Below are positions 54,262 to 62,409 of a stretch of DNA of 64,000 bases, piece after piece. The stretch spans positions 1-64,000 of the forward strand of contig MTEI01000015.1 of NCBI GenBank assembly GCA_002083775.1, written 5' to 3'. The stretch's first letter is position 1. Each line of letters opens with the position of its first letter. The stretch comes from Rhodoferax ferrireducens. GTDB taxonomy: Bacteria > Pseudomonadota > Gammaproteobacteria > Burkholderiales > Burkholderiaceae_C. A program made the translations under genes and the position numbers. Below the pieces are notes generated by a model, which did no database searches, had not been told where the DNA came from, and was given only the letters and a program-made list of their open reading frames with translations.

Positions 54262-56679
54262 CTAGGTGAAGGGCTGCACCTTGAACACGTCGTTGCTCTC
54301 GATGGTGGTGATGCCTTCGTCGGCGTATTTGTCCAGCAGCGCGTCCATCACCTTGCGCGCCACCGGGCCGTACTGGGTGAACAGGTTGCGCTTTTTGACA
54401 CGGCTGGCGCGCTCGCGCCGGGTGATGGGCGGCTGGTTGTAGGCCACGTGGAGCAGCAGGTCAAACGGGTCAAGGTCGGTCAGGCCGATGCTGGCCAGTT
54501 CTTCGGCCAGTGCGTCGATCAGCACGCCCTGGCTTTCCAGCTCAGAGATCAGGGCGGCTTTGCGTTCGGCATCACTCCAGGCTTGCAGGAACTGGTCGAG
54601 CGACTCGAACCGTTTGGCCAGGTTGATGCGGGTGTAGTCGCGCAGGCTCTCGGTGATGAGTTTGCCCTGGGCGTTGAGGTATTGCACCCGCTCGCGTGCA
54701 ACCGCCACCGTGACCAGGCCGCCGAGGATGTATTTTTTGGGTGCTTCGGAGCCGCCGGGGGCGAAGGGGCCGAGCGGGTTGGCCGGCGTGGGGTCTGCGG
54801 CAGTCGGGTCGAAGCCATCTGCGGGTCCAGCTTCGGCAGCGGGTTCGGGCGGGTCGATGGGGTTGTCGGCTTTGGGCTCGTAAATCTGCACTGGCTCGCC
54901 GTCAAACGCGGGGTCGGCAAAGTTGTCGGTGGCACGTTTGAAGTCGAGGATGGTGAACCAGGTTTTGCCCAGGTCCTCACGCAGGCGGGTGCCCCGGCCG
55001 ATGATTTGTTTGAACAGCGTCATGGACTGGATGTTCTGGTCCAGCACGATGAGTTTGCAGGTTTGCGCGTCGACACCGGTGCTCATCAGGCGCGAGGTGG
55101 TGGCAATCACCGGGTAAACCTTTTCGGGGTCGATGAAGTTGTCGAGTTGGGCCTTGCCCTGCGGGTTGTCGCCGGTGATCTGCACAACGTAGTTGGGCTG
55201 GGTGGCGCAGAGGTCGGCATTGGCATTGCTCAGTGCCTGGCGCATGCGCGCGGCGTGGTCGATGTCTTCGCAAAAGACAATGGTTTTGGCGTAGCGGTCA
55301 GTGGCTTTGAGGTACTCGGTGATTTTGGCGGCCACCACCTCGTCGCGCTTTTCCAGCACCAGTTTGCGGTTCATGTCCGGGCCGGTATAGATGCGGTCAA
55401 CGATGAGGTGGCCGAGTTTGTCGGTCATGCCATCTGTGGGCCGCCAGCCAAAGGTGTCTTTGTCCAGATCGACGCGGATGACTTTGTAGGGTGCCAGGTA
55501 GCCGTCTTCGATGCCTTGTTTGAGGCTGTAGGTGTAAAGCGGCTCACCAAAGTAGTCGCTGTTGGAAATGTCTTTGGTTTCCTTGGGTGTGGCGGTCAGG
55601 CCGATCTGCGCGGCGCTGCTGAAATAGGTCAATATTTCGCGCCAGGCCGAGTCCTCGGCGGCGCTGCCACGGTGGCATTCGTCCACGACGATCAGGTCGA
55701 AAAAATCGGGGCTGAACTGCTTGTAGATGTTGCTGTCTTCGTCCGTGCCGCTGACCGCCTGGTACAGCGAGAGGTAAATCTCATACGACTTGTTGACCTC
55801 TTTGGTACTTTTGTTGACCGCCAGGTCAATGTCTTCCACGGTGACATGACCTTGCGCATCGACGCGCTCGATGCCTTTGGCGTTGGGGCTGAGCTTGGCC
55901 ATGGCGCCCTTGAACGGGCGAAAGTCGTTGACCATGGTCTGGTCGACCAGGATGTTGCGGTCGGCCAGGAACAGGATGCGTTTTTGGCCTTTGGCCTTGT
56001 TGGCGCGCCAGTCCGACTTCCAGAGCCGGTGGATGATCTGGAACGCGGTGTAGGTTTTGCCGGTGCCGGTGGCCATGACCAGCAGCACGCGGTGTTGCCC
56101 GGCGGCAATGGCTTCGACGGTGCGGTTGATGGCGTTGAGCTGGTAGTAGCGCGGGGTTTTAGCCGGAGCGTAGGGCGTTTCTGCCACCCGCTGCACATCG
56201 GCCACCCAGCCTTTCCAGGCGCAGTAACGACGCCACAGCTCTTGCGGGCTGGGAAATTCGTCGAGGCTGAGGGTTTGCTCCAGCACGCCAGTTGCCAGCG
56301 TTGCGTCGCGGAAGACAAAACCGTCACCATTGCTGGCGAAACTGAAAGGCACGTCGAGCAACTGCGCGTACTGGATGGCTTGCGCCATGCCCGCACCCAC
56401 CGCGTGCTGGTTGTCTTTGACTTCGACGGTGGCCAAGGGGATGTTGGCTTTGAAAAACAGCGCGAAGTCGGCGCGCAGCACGGTGGCCGGGTCGCGCCGG
56501 GCGGTTTTGCCGCGTACCACCACGCGGCCAGCGCGCAAGGGGTATTGGGCGTAGATCTGGTCCAGCGTGTGCCAGCCTGCGCGCACCATGGCCGGGCGCA
56601 CGAACTTGTCGCAGATGTCGCTCTCGGAGAGGTTCTTTTTGTCCATGCCGCTGATGGTTCCCTGATTTTGTGCACTCAC
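54262..56679 (-). CDS. hsdR: HsdR, type I restriction endonuclease/translocase, probably amber-truncated
   Basis: An 805-residue EcoEI-type restriction subunit. A PD-(D/E)xK nuclease domain (DFALFFKANIPLATVEVKD, near residues 70-90) is followed by two RecA-like motor domains: Walker A MATGTGKT near 205, DECHRG, LTATP, and motif VI IIGRGTRLRED. A Pro/Ala/Asp-rich linker (about 590-630) leads to the helical C-terminal domain that binds HsdM. The frame ends at TAG with 40 recognisable C-terminal codons beyond. Loss of that segment could weaken assembly and disable restriction while methylation remains. MDKKNLSESD, 11 codons in, is an alternative start. Confidence 0.9.
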   Translation of the reverse strand: MSAQNQGTISGMDKKNLSESDICDKFVRPAMVRAGWHTLDQIYAQYPLRAGRVVVRGKTARRDPATVLRADFALFFKANIPLATVEVKDNQHAVGAGMAQAIQYAQLLDVPFSFASNGDGFVFRDATLATGVLEQTLSLDEFPSPQELWRRYCAWKGWVADVQRVAETPYAPAKTPRYYQLNAINRTVEAIAAGQHRVLLVMATGTGKTYTAFQIIHRLWKSDWRANKAKGQKRILFLADRNILVDQTMVNDFRPFKGAMAKLSPNAKGIERVDAQGHVTVEDIDLAVNKSTKEVNKSYEIYLSLYQAVSGTDEDSNIYKQFSPDFFDLIVVDECHRGSAAEDSAWREILTYFSSAAQIGLTATPKETKDISNSDYFGEPLYTYSLKQGIEDGYLAPYKVIRVDLDKDTFGWRPTDGMTDKLGHLIVDRIYTGPDMNRKLVLEKRDEVVAAKITEYLKATDRYAKTIVFCEDIDHAARMRQALSNANADLCATQPNYVVQITGDNPQGKAQLDNFIDPEKVYPVIATTSRLMSTGVDAQTCKLIVLDQNIQSMTLFKQIIGRGTRLREDLGKTWFTILDFKRATDNFADPAFDGEPVQIYEPKADNPIDPPEPAAEAGPADGFDPTAADPTPANPLGPFAPGGSEAPKKYILGGLVTVAVARERVQYLNAQGKLITESLRDYTRINLAKRFESLDQFLQAWSDAERKAALISELESQGVLIDALAEELASIGLTDLDPFDLLLHVAYNQPPITRRERASRVKKRNLFTQYGPVARKVMDALLDKYADEGITTIESNDVFKVQPFT

Positions 56680-56793
56680 CTGCTGGAAAGGTGCAGCGGT
56701 GGATCAGGGTCAATTTTGCCTGCAACAGGCGGCCACGCGCGACTGGTAAGCGGTCTTTATGTCACCGCACCCGCTGCGATGCGGGCAAAACCG

Positions 56794-57774
56794 TCAGCTT
56801 GCCAGGGCCGCAGTTGCTTCATCGATGCGCGCCAACACCTCGGGCGTGAACTTGTGGATAACCTCCAGCGCGCCAAGGTTCTCCTGCAGCTGCGCCAGCT
56901 TGGAAGCGCCAGTGATGACCGTGCTGACATGCGGGTTCTTCGCCACCCAGGCAATTGCCAGCTGGCTCAGGCTGCAACCCAGTTCCGACGCCAGCGTGTC
57001 CAGCTGGCCCACGGCGACGTTCTTGGCGGCGTCGGTCAGGCCATTGACCAGAAAACCCATACCTTCCAGCGCACCCCGGCTGTCTTTGGGAATGCCGTGG
57101 CGGTACTTGCCGGTGAGCAAACCACTGGCCAGCGGACTCCAGGTGGTCAGGCCCAAACCGATGTCGTCGTACAGGCGTGCGTATTCCTTCTCCACACGCT
57201 GGCGGTGGAACAGGTGGTATTGCGGCTGCTCCATGACGGGTTTGTGCAGGTGGTGTTTGTCCGCAATGTCCCAGGCGGCCTGAATCTCTTGCGCCGACCA
57301 CTCGCTGGTGCCCCAATACAGGGCTTTGCCCCGGGTGATCATGTCGCTCATAGCCCAGACAGTTTCCTCAATGGGGGTGTGCGGGTCAGGGCGGTGGCAG
57401 TAAACCAGGTCGACAAAATCCAACCCCAGACGCTTGAGCGAGCCGTCGATGGCTTGGCTCAGGTACTTGCGGTTGAGCGTGTCTTTTTTGTTGGCGGTTG
57501 GACCGTCCTTGTGCAGGCCCCAGAAGAACTTGGTGGAAACGATGTAATCGAGCCTGGGCCAGTTCAGCGCCTTGAGGGCTTCACCCATGACCGTTTCGCT
57601 TTGGCCACCTGCGTATACCTCGGCGTTGTCAAAAAAGTTGATGCCAGCATCAAAAGCGGCGGCCATCATCTCGCGCGCGGCAGTCACACTCACCTGGTTG
57701 TGGTACGTGACCCAGGAGCCCAAAGAGAGTTCGCTGACCTGCAGGCCACTGCGGCCAAGACGTCGGTATTGCAT
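56794..57774 (-). CDS. Aldo/keto reductase (KCNAB/YghZ-like)
   Basis: A 326-residue NADPH-dependent aldo/keto reductase, TIM barrel. The catalytic tetrad is visible: Asp and Tyr in [14 protein letters not shown], Lys in VSTKFFWG and His in [11 protein letters not shown]. It also has the [15 protein letters not shown] block (here [13 protein letters not shown]) of potassium-channel beta-subunit-like reductases. Start [10 protein letters not shown] at 57774 has AAGGAAA 6 bp upstream. Substrate unknown; methylglyoxal and other aldehydes are possible. It stands alone. Confidence 0.9.
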   Translation of the reverse strand: MQYRRLGRSGLQVSELSLGSWVTYHNQVSVTAAREMMAAAFDAGINFFDNAEVYAGGQSETVMGEALKALNWPRLDYIVSTKFFWGLHKDGPTANKKDTLNRKYLSQAIDGSLKRLGLDFVDLVYCHRPDPHTPIEETVWAMSDMITRGKALYWGTSEWSAQEIQAAWDIADKHHLHKPVMEQPQYHLFHRQRVEKEYARLYDDIGLGLTTWSPLASGLLTGKYRHGIPKDSRGALEGMGFLVNGLTDAAKNVAVGQLDTLASELGCSLSQLAIAWVAKNPHVSTVITGASKLAQLQENLGALEVIHKFTPEVLARIDEATAALAS

Positions 57775-57846
57775 AGGGTTTCCTTGTGATTTGAAAGAGT
57801 CCATAAAGGCTAACAGACCCGGCTTTGGCCGTCTGTTCGCTGGCGC

Positions 57847-58209
57847 TCAAGCTGGGTTGATCATGGGGGCAAAACGCGCCACGGGGCCGTTAGCGGTTGG
57901 CACCATGTCAGAAAACTCGGCCAGGGGGCGCATCCAGATAACGTCTTGTTTGTCACCCTGCAGGGGCCGGTACAACACACCGGGCTGCAGCGTGGCCTCA
58001 ATCAGGCAGGTTCCGACCACGGTGTACAGCCCACCCTTGTAATGCCGCAACTGGGTGCCGGGCGCAAACGGCGTGACCTGGTCTGGGTTGCAAGGGTCAA
58101 TGCTATGGTTTTGAATGCGATCGGATTCGATCTCGGCCATGGCCTGCTGCAGGCGTTTCAGCGCCGCCTCAGTGCGCGCGGTACCTTTTTCAGTGACGGT
58201 GAGGGGCAT
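57847..58209 (-). CDS. DUF1653-domain protein
   Basis: A 120-residue protein with a C-terminal DUF1653 domain (GTQLRHYKGGLYTVVGTCLIEATLQ, broken here after 20; then YRPLQGDKQDVIWMRPLAEFSD). The domain is a small beta fold of unknown function. The N-terminal 50 residues are helical. Start MPLTVTEK at 58209 leaves a 121-bp region shared with the divergent cupin gene. Confidence 0.8.
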   Translation of the reverse strand: MPLTVTEKGTARTEAALKRLQQAMAEIESDRIQNHSIDPCNPDQVTPFAPGTQLRHYKGGLYTVVGTCLIEATLQPGVLYRPLQGDKQDVIWMRPLAEFSDMVPTANGPVARFAPMINPA

Positions 58210-58330
58210 GATGGGCGGGGTGGTGCAGGTGATAGCGCGCAGTTTACGTGCTGGGTCGGCTGACTTCGCGACCCGTAACGGCGGTTGGGCTATCGTCCAA
58301 GTCTTTGCGCCCATCGCCTTGGAGCTTCAC

Positions 58331-58642
58331 ATGACCCTACCCAACTTTTTGGCCAACGCGGCGCCACCCAACACCGGTGAGCGTTTTGAGACGCTGCTGC
58401 AACACAAAAACCTGGTCATTGAGCGCATCGCCAGTTCGTCGGTCATACCGCCCAACCACTACGTGCAGCCGCAAGACGAGTGGGTGCTGCTGGTGCAGGG
58501 GCGTGCCGAGATGGAGGTGAACGGCAAGAGTGAATCACTCACCGCAGGTGACTACCTTTTTCTGCCAGCCAACACCCCGCATGCTGTGACGGCGGTGTCA
58601 GATGGTGCGTTGTGGCTGGCGGTGCATCTGCATCCACAATAG
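58331..58642 (+). CDS. Small single-domain cupin
   Basis: A 103-residue cupin barrel. The two motifs are visible: VIPPNHYVQPQDEWVLLVQG (metal ligands His, Gln/Asp, Glu) and DYLFLPANTPHAV with a His. Small cupins bind a metal or sugar or act as simple enzymes; the substrate cannot be told. Start MTLPNFLANA at 58331. It is divergent from the DUF1653 gene. Confidence 0.85.
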   Translation: MTLPNFLANAAPPNTGERFETLLQHKNLVIERIASSSVIPPNHYVQPQDEWVLLVQGRAEMEVNGKSESLTAGDYLFLPANTPHAVTAVSDGALWLAVHLHPQ

Positions 58643-58723
58643 TCTGAAGAACTTTCCTGGACCAGGGCAAAAACGGCCCACCCGCCGTTCAAAAACGCCT
58701 GACCAGTGCCGCTATCTTTAAAG

Positions 58724-59506
58724 ATGATGACCATGACCACACTGCAAGCCGAGTTGCACCGCTTATACCTTCTGGAAAACGCGTCCTCCGATGCCCAGGA
58801 CCCGGCGAATGGCGAACCGGGTTTGATCGACAGCAACGGCTGCGTTCGGGCGATGGTGCTGGAGGTGGCGCTATTGGCGGGCTGCAACGGTGTCACAGCG
58901 CTGTGGCACGGCGTGCAGGACGAGCTGGAGCTGCCTGCCCCGGCGATGGCGATATCGGGCGTCAGCGCTTACCATGTGTGGTTTTCCCTGCGTGAGCCAG
59001 TGCCGGTGGCGCAGGCGATGGCCTTTCTGGAAGCGCTGCGCCTGCGTTTTCTGGCCGATGTGGCGGCGCGGCACGTGGTCATGCGCCCGTGTGTCGATGC
59101 GTCAGGGCAGACACACCACGCCAAGTTAGTGCCCGCGCGGCAGATGGAGACGGGTCATTGGTCGGCTTTTGTGGCACCGGGTCTGCTGAGCATGTTTGCC
59201 GACGAGCCCTGGCTGGATCTGCCTCCCAGCCCTGAAGCCCAGGCGAAATTGCTGGCAAATTTTGAGAGCATCCAGCCCGACGGGTTTCAGCGGGCCCAGG
59301 CGCGGCTTTGGCCACACAACGTTGCAGCGGCACCGGAGGCACAGACCGCACCTGCCGACACAACTGGCCCCGCCAAAGCGCATGAAGGTGTTGATCCGAA
59401 GGGCTTTTTGCTCAGCGTCATGAACGATCCGGCTGTGGATGTGAGCCTGCGCATTGAGGCGGCCAAGGCCTTGTTGCCTTTTTACGAGGCACCGCGCCGA
59501 AACTGA
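58724..59506 (+). CDS. Unknown protein with a primase-like HVWFSL segment
   Basis: A 260-residue protein I do not recognise. Around residues 80-120 ISGVSAYHVWFSLREPVPVA followed by a helix resembles the sxH block of archaeo-eukaryotic primase-type domains (RepB/TOTE-like), but no DxD motif is seen upstream. The last 40 residues (GFLLSVMNDPAVDVSLRIEA then AKALLPFYE) resemble a C-terminal helix seen in some phage terminase small subunits. The start is uncertain: ATG at 58724, 58727 or 58733, or GTG at 58706. A phage- or plasmid-derived origin is possible. It is not coupled to its neighbours. Confidence 0.6.
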   Translation: MMTMTTLQAELHRLYLLENASSDAQDPANGEPGLIDSNGCVRAMVLEVALLAGCNGVTALWHGVQDELELPAPAMAISGVSAYHVWFSLREPVPVAQAMAFLEALRLRFLADVAARHVVMRPCVDASGQTHHAKLVPARQMETGHWSAFVAPGLLSMFADEPWLDLPPSPEAQAKLLANFESIQPDGFQRAQARLWPHNVAAAPEAQTAPADTTGPAKAHEGVDPKGFLLSVMNDPAVDVSLRIEAAKALLPFYEAPRRN

Positions 59507-59508
59507 AG

Positions 59509-60147
59509 TCAACGCGCTGAGGTCGCGCCCGCAACAACGGGTGGCGACCGCAGGTAGTAGTCGTTGCTGATCTGGTGAATCAGCAGCACGTCGATGCCCA
59601 CCATGCCAGCGCGGGCGGCGGCTTCCAGCCCGAGTTGGGAGTCTTCAAACACCACACATTGCCGGGCATCCACACCCAGCAATTCGGCGCAGCGCAAAAA
59701 CGTGTCGGGAGCGGGTTTGGGGTTGACGACCTGATCCGCACCCACCACCACGTCAATGTACTTCTCCAGGCCACATTGCTGCAAGACCAGCCGCGCTTCG
59801 GGCGTGTTGGCACCGGTGCCGATGGCCATGGGTTTGATGCCGTGGTATTTTTTCACCACGTCGATCAGGGCGGTGGGCTGCACAAAGCGGTGCAGGTTGT
59901 CGCGCACACACTGTTCCTTGAACGCGTTCATCTCATGGACGCTGGCCTGCACCTGCACATGGAACTTCTGGATCAGGATCTCCAACGTTTCCTTGGTCGG
60001 CACACCCGCCAGGGTGCGCATGAACGGGCCGTCGATGGGGATGCCGTACTTGGTCAATGTGGCGGTCCAGCTGAATTCATGTAACTGGCCGCTGTCAACC
60101 AGCGTACCATCCATGTCAAAAATGAGAGCTACATAGTCATCGTACAT
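59509..60147 (-). CDS. HAD-IA family phosphatase (beta-phosphoglucomutase/YqaB-like)
   Basis: A 212-residue HAD hydrolase. Motif I is LIFDMDGTLVDSG with both aspartates, a helical cap follows (about 20-90), motif II is the threonine in IGTGANT, and motif III/IV is KPAPDTF...VFEDSQLGLEAA. The YqaB subfamily dephosphorylates fructose-1-phosphate and related sugars. It starts 27 bp after araA on the same strand and may be the last gene of the arabinose operon, acting on a phosphosugar by-product. Confidence 0.88.
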   Translation of the reverse strand: MYDDYVALIFDMDGTLVDSGQLHEFSWTATLTKYGIPIDGPFMRTLAGVPTKETLEILIQKFHVQVQASVHEMNAFKEQCVRDNLHRFVQPTALIDVVKKYHGIKPMAIGTGANTPEARLVLQQCGLEKYIDVVVGADQVVNPKPAPDTFLRCAELLGVDARQCVVFEDSQLGLEAAARAGMVGIDVLLIHQISNDYYLRSPPVVAGATSAR

Positions 60148-60174
60148 AATGGCTGGAGGCCAAAAACTCTATGA

Positions 60175-61677
60175 TCAGAGTCCTTGATTCAAGTGGTAAT
60201 AGGCAGCATTGTGGCGCAGCTCGGTCTTCAGGCCACGCACCGTGGTGTCGGCACCAATCACCACCGCTTCGATCCCGGCCATTTCCGCCAGGTCCACCGC
60301 TTCTTCAGCGGTGATGCCCTGGGTGTAGGTGCTGTGATGGGCACCACCGGCATGAATCCACGAGGCTGCCGCCACCGCCAGGCTCGGACGCGGCTGCCAC
60401 AGCGCCTTGGCCACCGGCAGGTTGGGCAGCTCTTGCGCGGGCGTGACGGTGTCGACCTCGTTGACGATCATGCGGAACCGTGTGCCCATGTCGATCACCG
60501 AGATGTTGATGGCCGGGCCGGCCTTGCCGGTGAACAGCAGGCGGGCAATGTCATTGCGGCAGCCGATGGTGTGTAAATGCACTTCCAGCTTGGGTTTGGC
60601 AGCGGCGATTGACGGACAGACTTCGAGCATGTGCGCGCCGAGTACCTGACCCACCGCGCCAAAGTTGTAGGTGTAATCCTCCATGAACGAGGTGCCACCG
60701 CTGCGGCCCTTGGACATGACCTTGGCAATACGCACCATGGCGGAGGTTTTCCAGTCGCCCTCACCGCCGTAGCCAAAACCCTGACTCATGAGGCGCTGGG
60801 TGGCCAGGCCGGGCAGGTTGGTCAGGCCGGTCAGGTTCTCGAAACAGTTGGTGAACGCGCCGAAACCGCCCTCGGTGAGGAACTTGGCCATGCCCAGCTC
60901 CAGCCGCGCTTCGTTTTGCAGCATCTCGAACTGGTGCGGGTCAGCCAGCAGCGCGGGTGACACCTCGTAGTCGGCCTTGTAGATCTCGATCTGGCTGGCC
61001 ACCTGGTCGTCGGTGACGGCGTCGACCAGCTTCTGCAGGTCACCCAGGCCAAAGGCGTGCACCTCATAACCAAACTGGATCTGGGCCGACACTTTGTCGC
61101 CTTCGGTCACCGCCACCTGGCGCATGTTGTCGCCAAAACGGGCGACCTTCAGGCTCTGACTTTCAGCCCAGCCCATGGCGACGCGGCACCAACTGTCGAT
61201 CTCGGCCTGAACGCGCGGCTCAGCCCAGTGGCCCACCACCACCTTGCGGTCTTGCCGCAGCCGGGTGCAAATGTGGCCGAACTCGCGGTCGCCGTGGGCG
61301 CTCTGGTTCAGGTTCATGAAGTGCATGTTGATGTCGGCAAACGGCAGTTCGGCGTTGAACTGGGTGTGCAGGTGCATGTAGGGCTTGCTCAAGACTTTCA
61401 GGCCGGCAATCCACATCTTGGCCGGTGAAAACGTGTGCATCCACAAAATCACGCCGACACAGTTGGTGGCGCTGTTGGCCGCCTGGCAGACCGCCAGAAT
61501 ATCGCCGGGCGATTTGACCGTGTCTTGGGCAACGATCTTGATCGAGATGGCCTCGGAAGCGGTCAGGCTGCTGGCGATGGTCTGACTGTTTTCAGCCACT
61601 TGCGCCAACACGCCCGGGCCGTACAGGTCTTGTGAGCCGGTGATCAGCCAGACTTCTCTGTTGTCAAAAATCTTCAT
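60175..61677 (-). CDS. araA: L-arabinose isomerase
   Basis: A 500-residue Mn-dependent isomerase converting L-arabinose to L-ribulose. The N-terminus [14 protein letters not shown] and conserved [41 protein letters not shown] (metal and substrate blocks), [10 protein letters not shown] and [10 protein letters not shown] are present. Length matches the family. It lies third in araB-araD-araA with a 36-bp gap after araD that contains a small hairpin repeat. Confidence 0.97.
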   Translation of the reverse strand: MKIFDNREVWLITGSQDLYGPGVLAQVAENSQTIASSLTASEAISIKIVAQDTVKSPGDILAVCQAANSATNCVGVILWMHTFSPAKMWIAGLKVLSKPYMHLHTQFNAELPFADINMHFMNLNQSAHGDREFGHICTRLRQDRKVVVGHWAEPRVQAEIDSWCRVAMGWAESQSLKVARFGDNMRQVAVTEGDKVSAQIQFGYEVHAFGLGDLQKLVDAVTDDQVASQIEIYKADYEVSPALLADPHQFEMLQNEARLELGMAKFLTEGGFGAFTNCFENLTGLTNLPGLATQRLMSQGFGYGGEGDWKTSAMVRIAKVMSKGRSGGTSFMEDYTYNFGAVGQVLGAHMLEVCPSIAAAKPKLEVHLHTIGCRNDIARLLFTGKAGPAINISVIDMGTRFRMIVNEVDTVTPAQELPNLPVAKALWQPRPSLAVAAASWIHAGGAHHSTYTQGITAEEAVDLAEMAGIEAVVIGADTTVRGLKTELRHNAAYYHLNQGL

Positions 61678-61687
61678 GGGTACTCCT

Positions 61688-61725
61688 CAAAAAATAGCTG
61701 GTAAGCCCCGTATTTACTGGGCTTG
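61688..61725 (-). repeat. Hairpin repeat between araD and araA
   Basis: On the minus strand it reads AGCCCAG, TAAATAC, GGGGCT, TACC, AGCTAT, then TTTTTTGAGGAG leading into the araA start. The repeat therefore forms the araA leader, and its GAGGAG may include the Shine-Dalgarno. Confidence 0.7.
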
Positions 61726-62409
61726 ACCGTAATAAGCGTTCTTGCCGTGTTTGCGCAAAAAGTGTTTGTCGATGATGGTCTGCTTCAACGCGGCCATGCC
61801 AGGCCGGAGGGTTTGGGTCAGGTAGGCCATGTGCGCCACCTCTTCCAGAATCACCGCGTGGTAGACGGCTTTGTTCGCATCCTTGCCCCAGGTGAACGGG
61901 CCGTGACCGGCCACGATGACCATGGGGGATTCGTCCGCGTTACGACCTTTGAAACAGTCGGTGATCTGCACACCGGTTTCTTCTTCGTAGTCCCGCGCGA
62001 TTTGGGCATCGGTGATGACCGCTGTGCAAGGGATGTCGCCATACACAAAGTCGGCATGGGTGGTGCCCAGGCACGGAATGGGCAGCTGGGTCTGCGCCCA
62101 GGCGGTGGCAAAGGTGGAGTGGGTGTGCGTCACCCCCCCGATGCTGGCAAAGTGCCGATACAGATGGGTGTGGGTTTTGGTGTCGGACGAGGGTTTGAGC
62201 CTGCCTTCAACCACCTTGTTCTCCAGATCAACCACGACCATGTCTTCTGGGGTCAGGTCGGCATACGGCACGCCGCTGGGTTTGATGGCGATGACCCCTT
62301 TGGCCCGGTCGATTTCCGACACATTGCCAAAGTTGTAAACCACCAGTTTGCGCCGGTCCAGCTCCATGTTGGCCTCATAGGCCGCGCGTTTGAGCTCGGT
62401 ATAACTCAT
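61714..62409 (-). CDS. araD: L-ribulose-5-phosphate 4-epimerase
   Basis: A 231-residue zinc epimerase that turns L-ribulose-5-phosphate into D-xylulose-5-phosphate. The aldolase II fold motifs are present: NFGNVSEID, IKPSGVPYADL, THTHLYRHFASIGGVTHTHS (zinc His pair; first 20 shown), TTHADFVYG and HGPFTWGKDA. The C-terminal KHFLRKHGKNAYYGQ is typical. It overlaps araB by 4 bp. Confidence 0.97.
   Translation of the reverse strand: MSYTELKRAAYEANMELDRRKLVVYNFGNVSEIDRAKGVIAIKPSGVPYADLTPEDMVVVDLENKVVEGRLKPSSDTKTHTHLYRHFASIGGVTHTHSTFATAWAQTQLPIPCLGTTHADFVYGDIPCTAVITDAQIARDYEEETGVQITDCFKGRNADESPMVIVAGHGPFTWGKDANKAVYHAVILEEVAHMAYLTQTLRPGMAALKQTIIDKHFLRKHGKNAYYGQAQ

Noticed and set aside
56850..56865. 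TTGTGGATAAC in the aldo/keto reductase as a DnaA box
   Set aside because: A single box inside a coding region far from the origin; expected by chance.
54214..57789. A 1191-codon open frame on the plus strand, antisense to hsdR and the aldo/keto reductase
   Set aside because: It is fully antisense to two well-supported genes and its translation has no recognisable domain. GC-rich codon use on the other strand explains the lack of stops.
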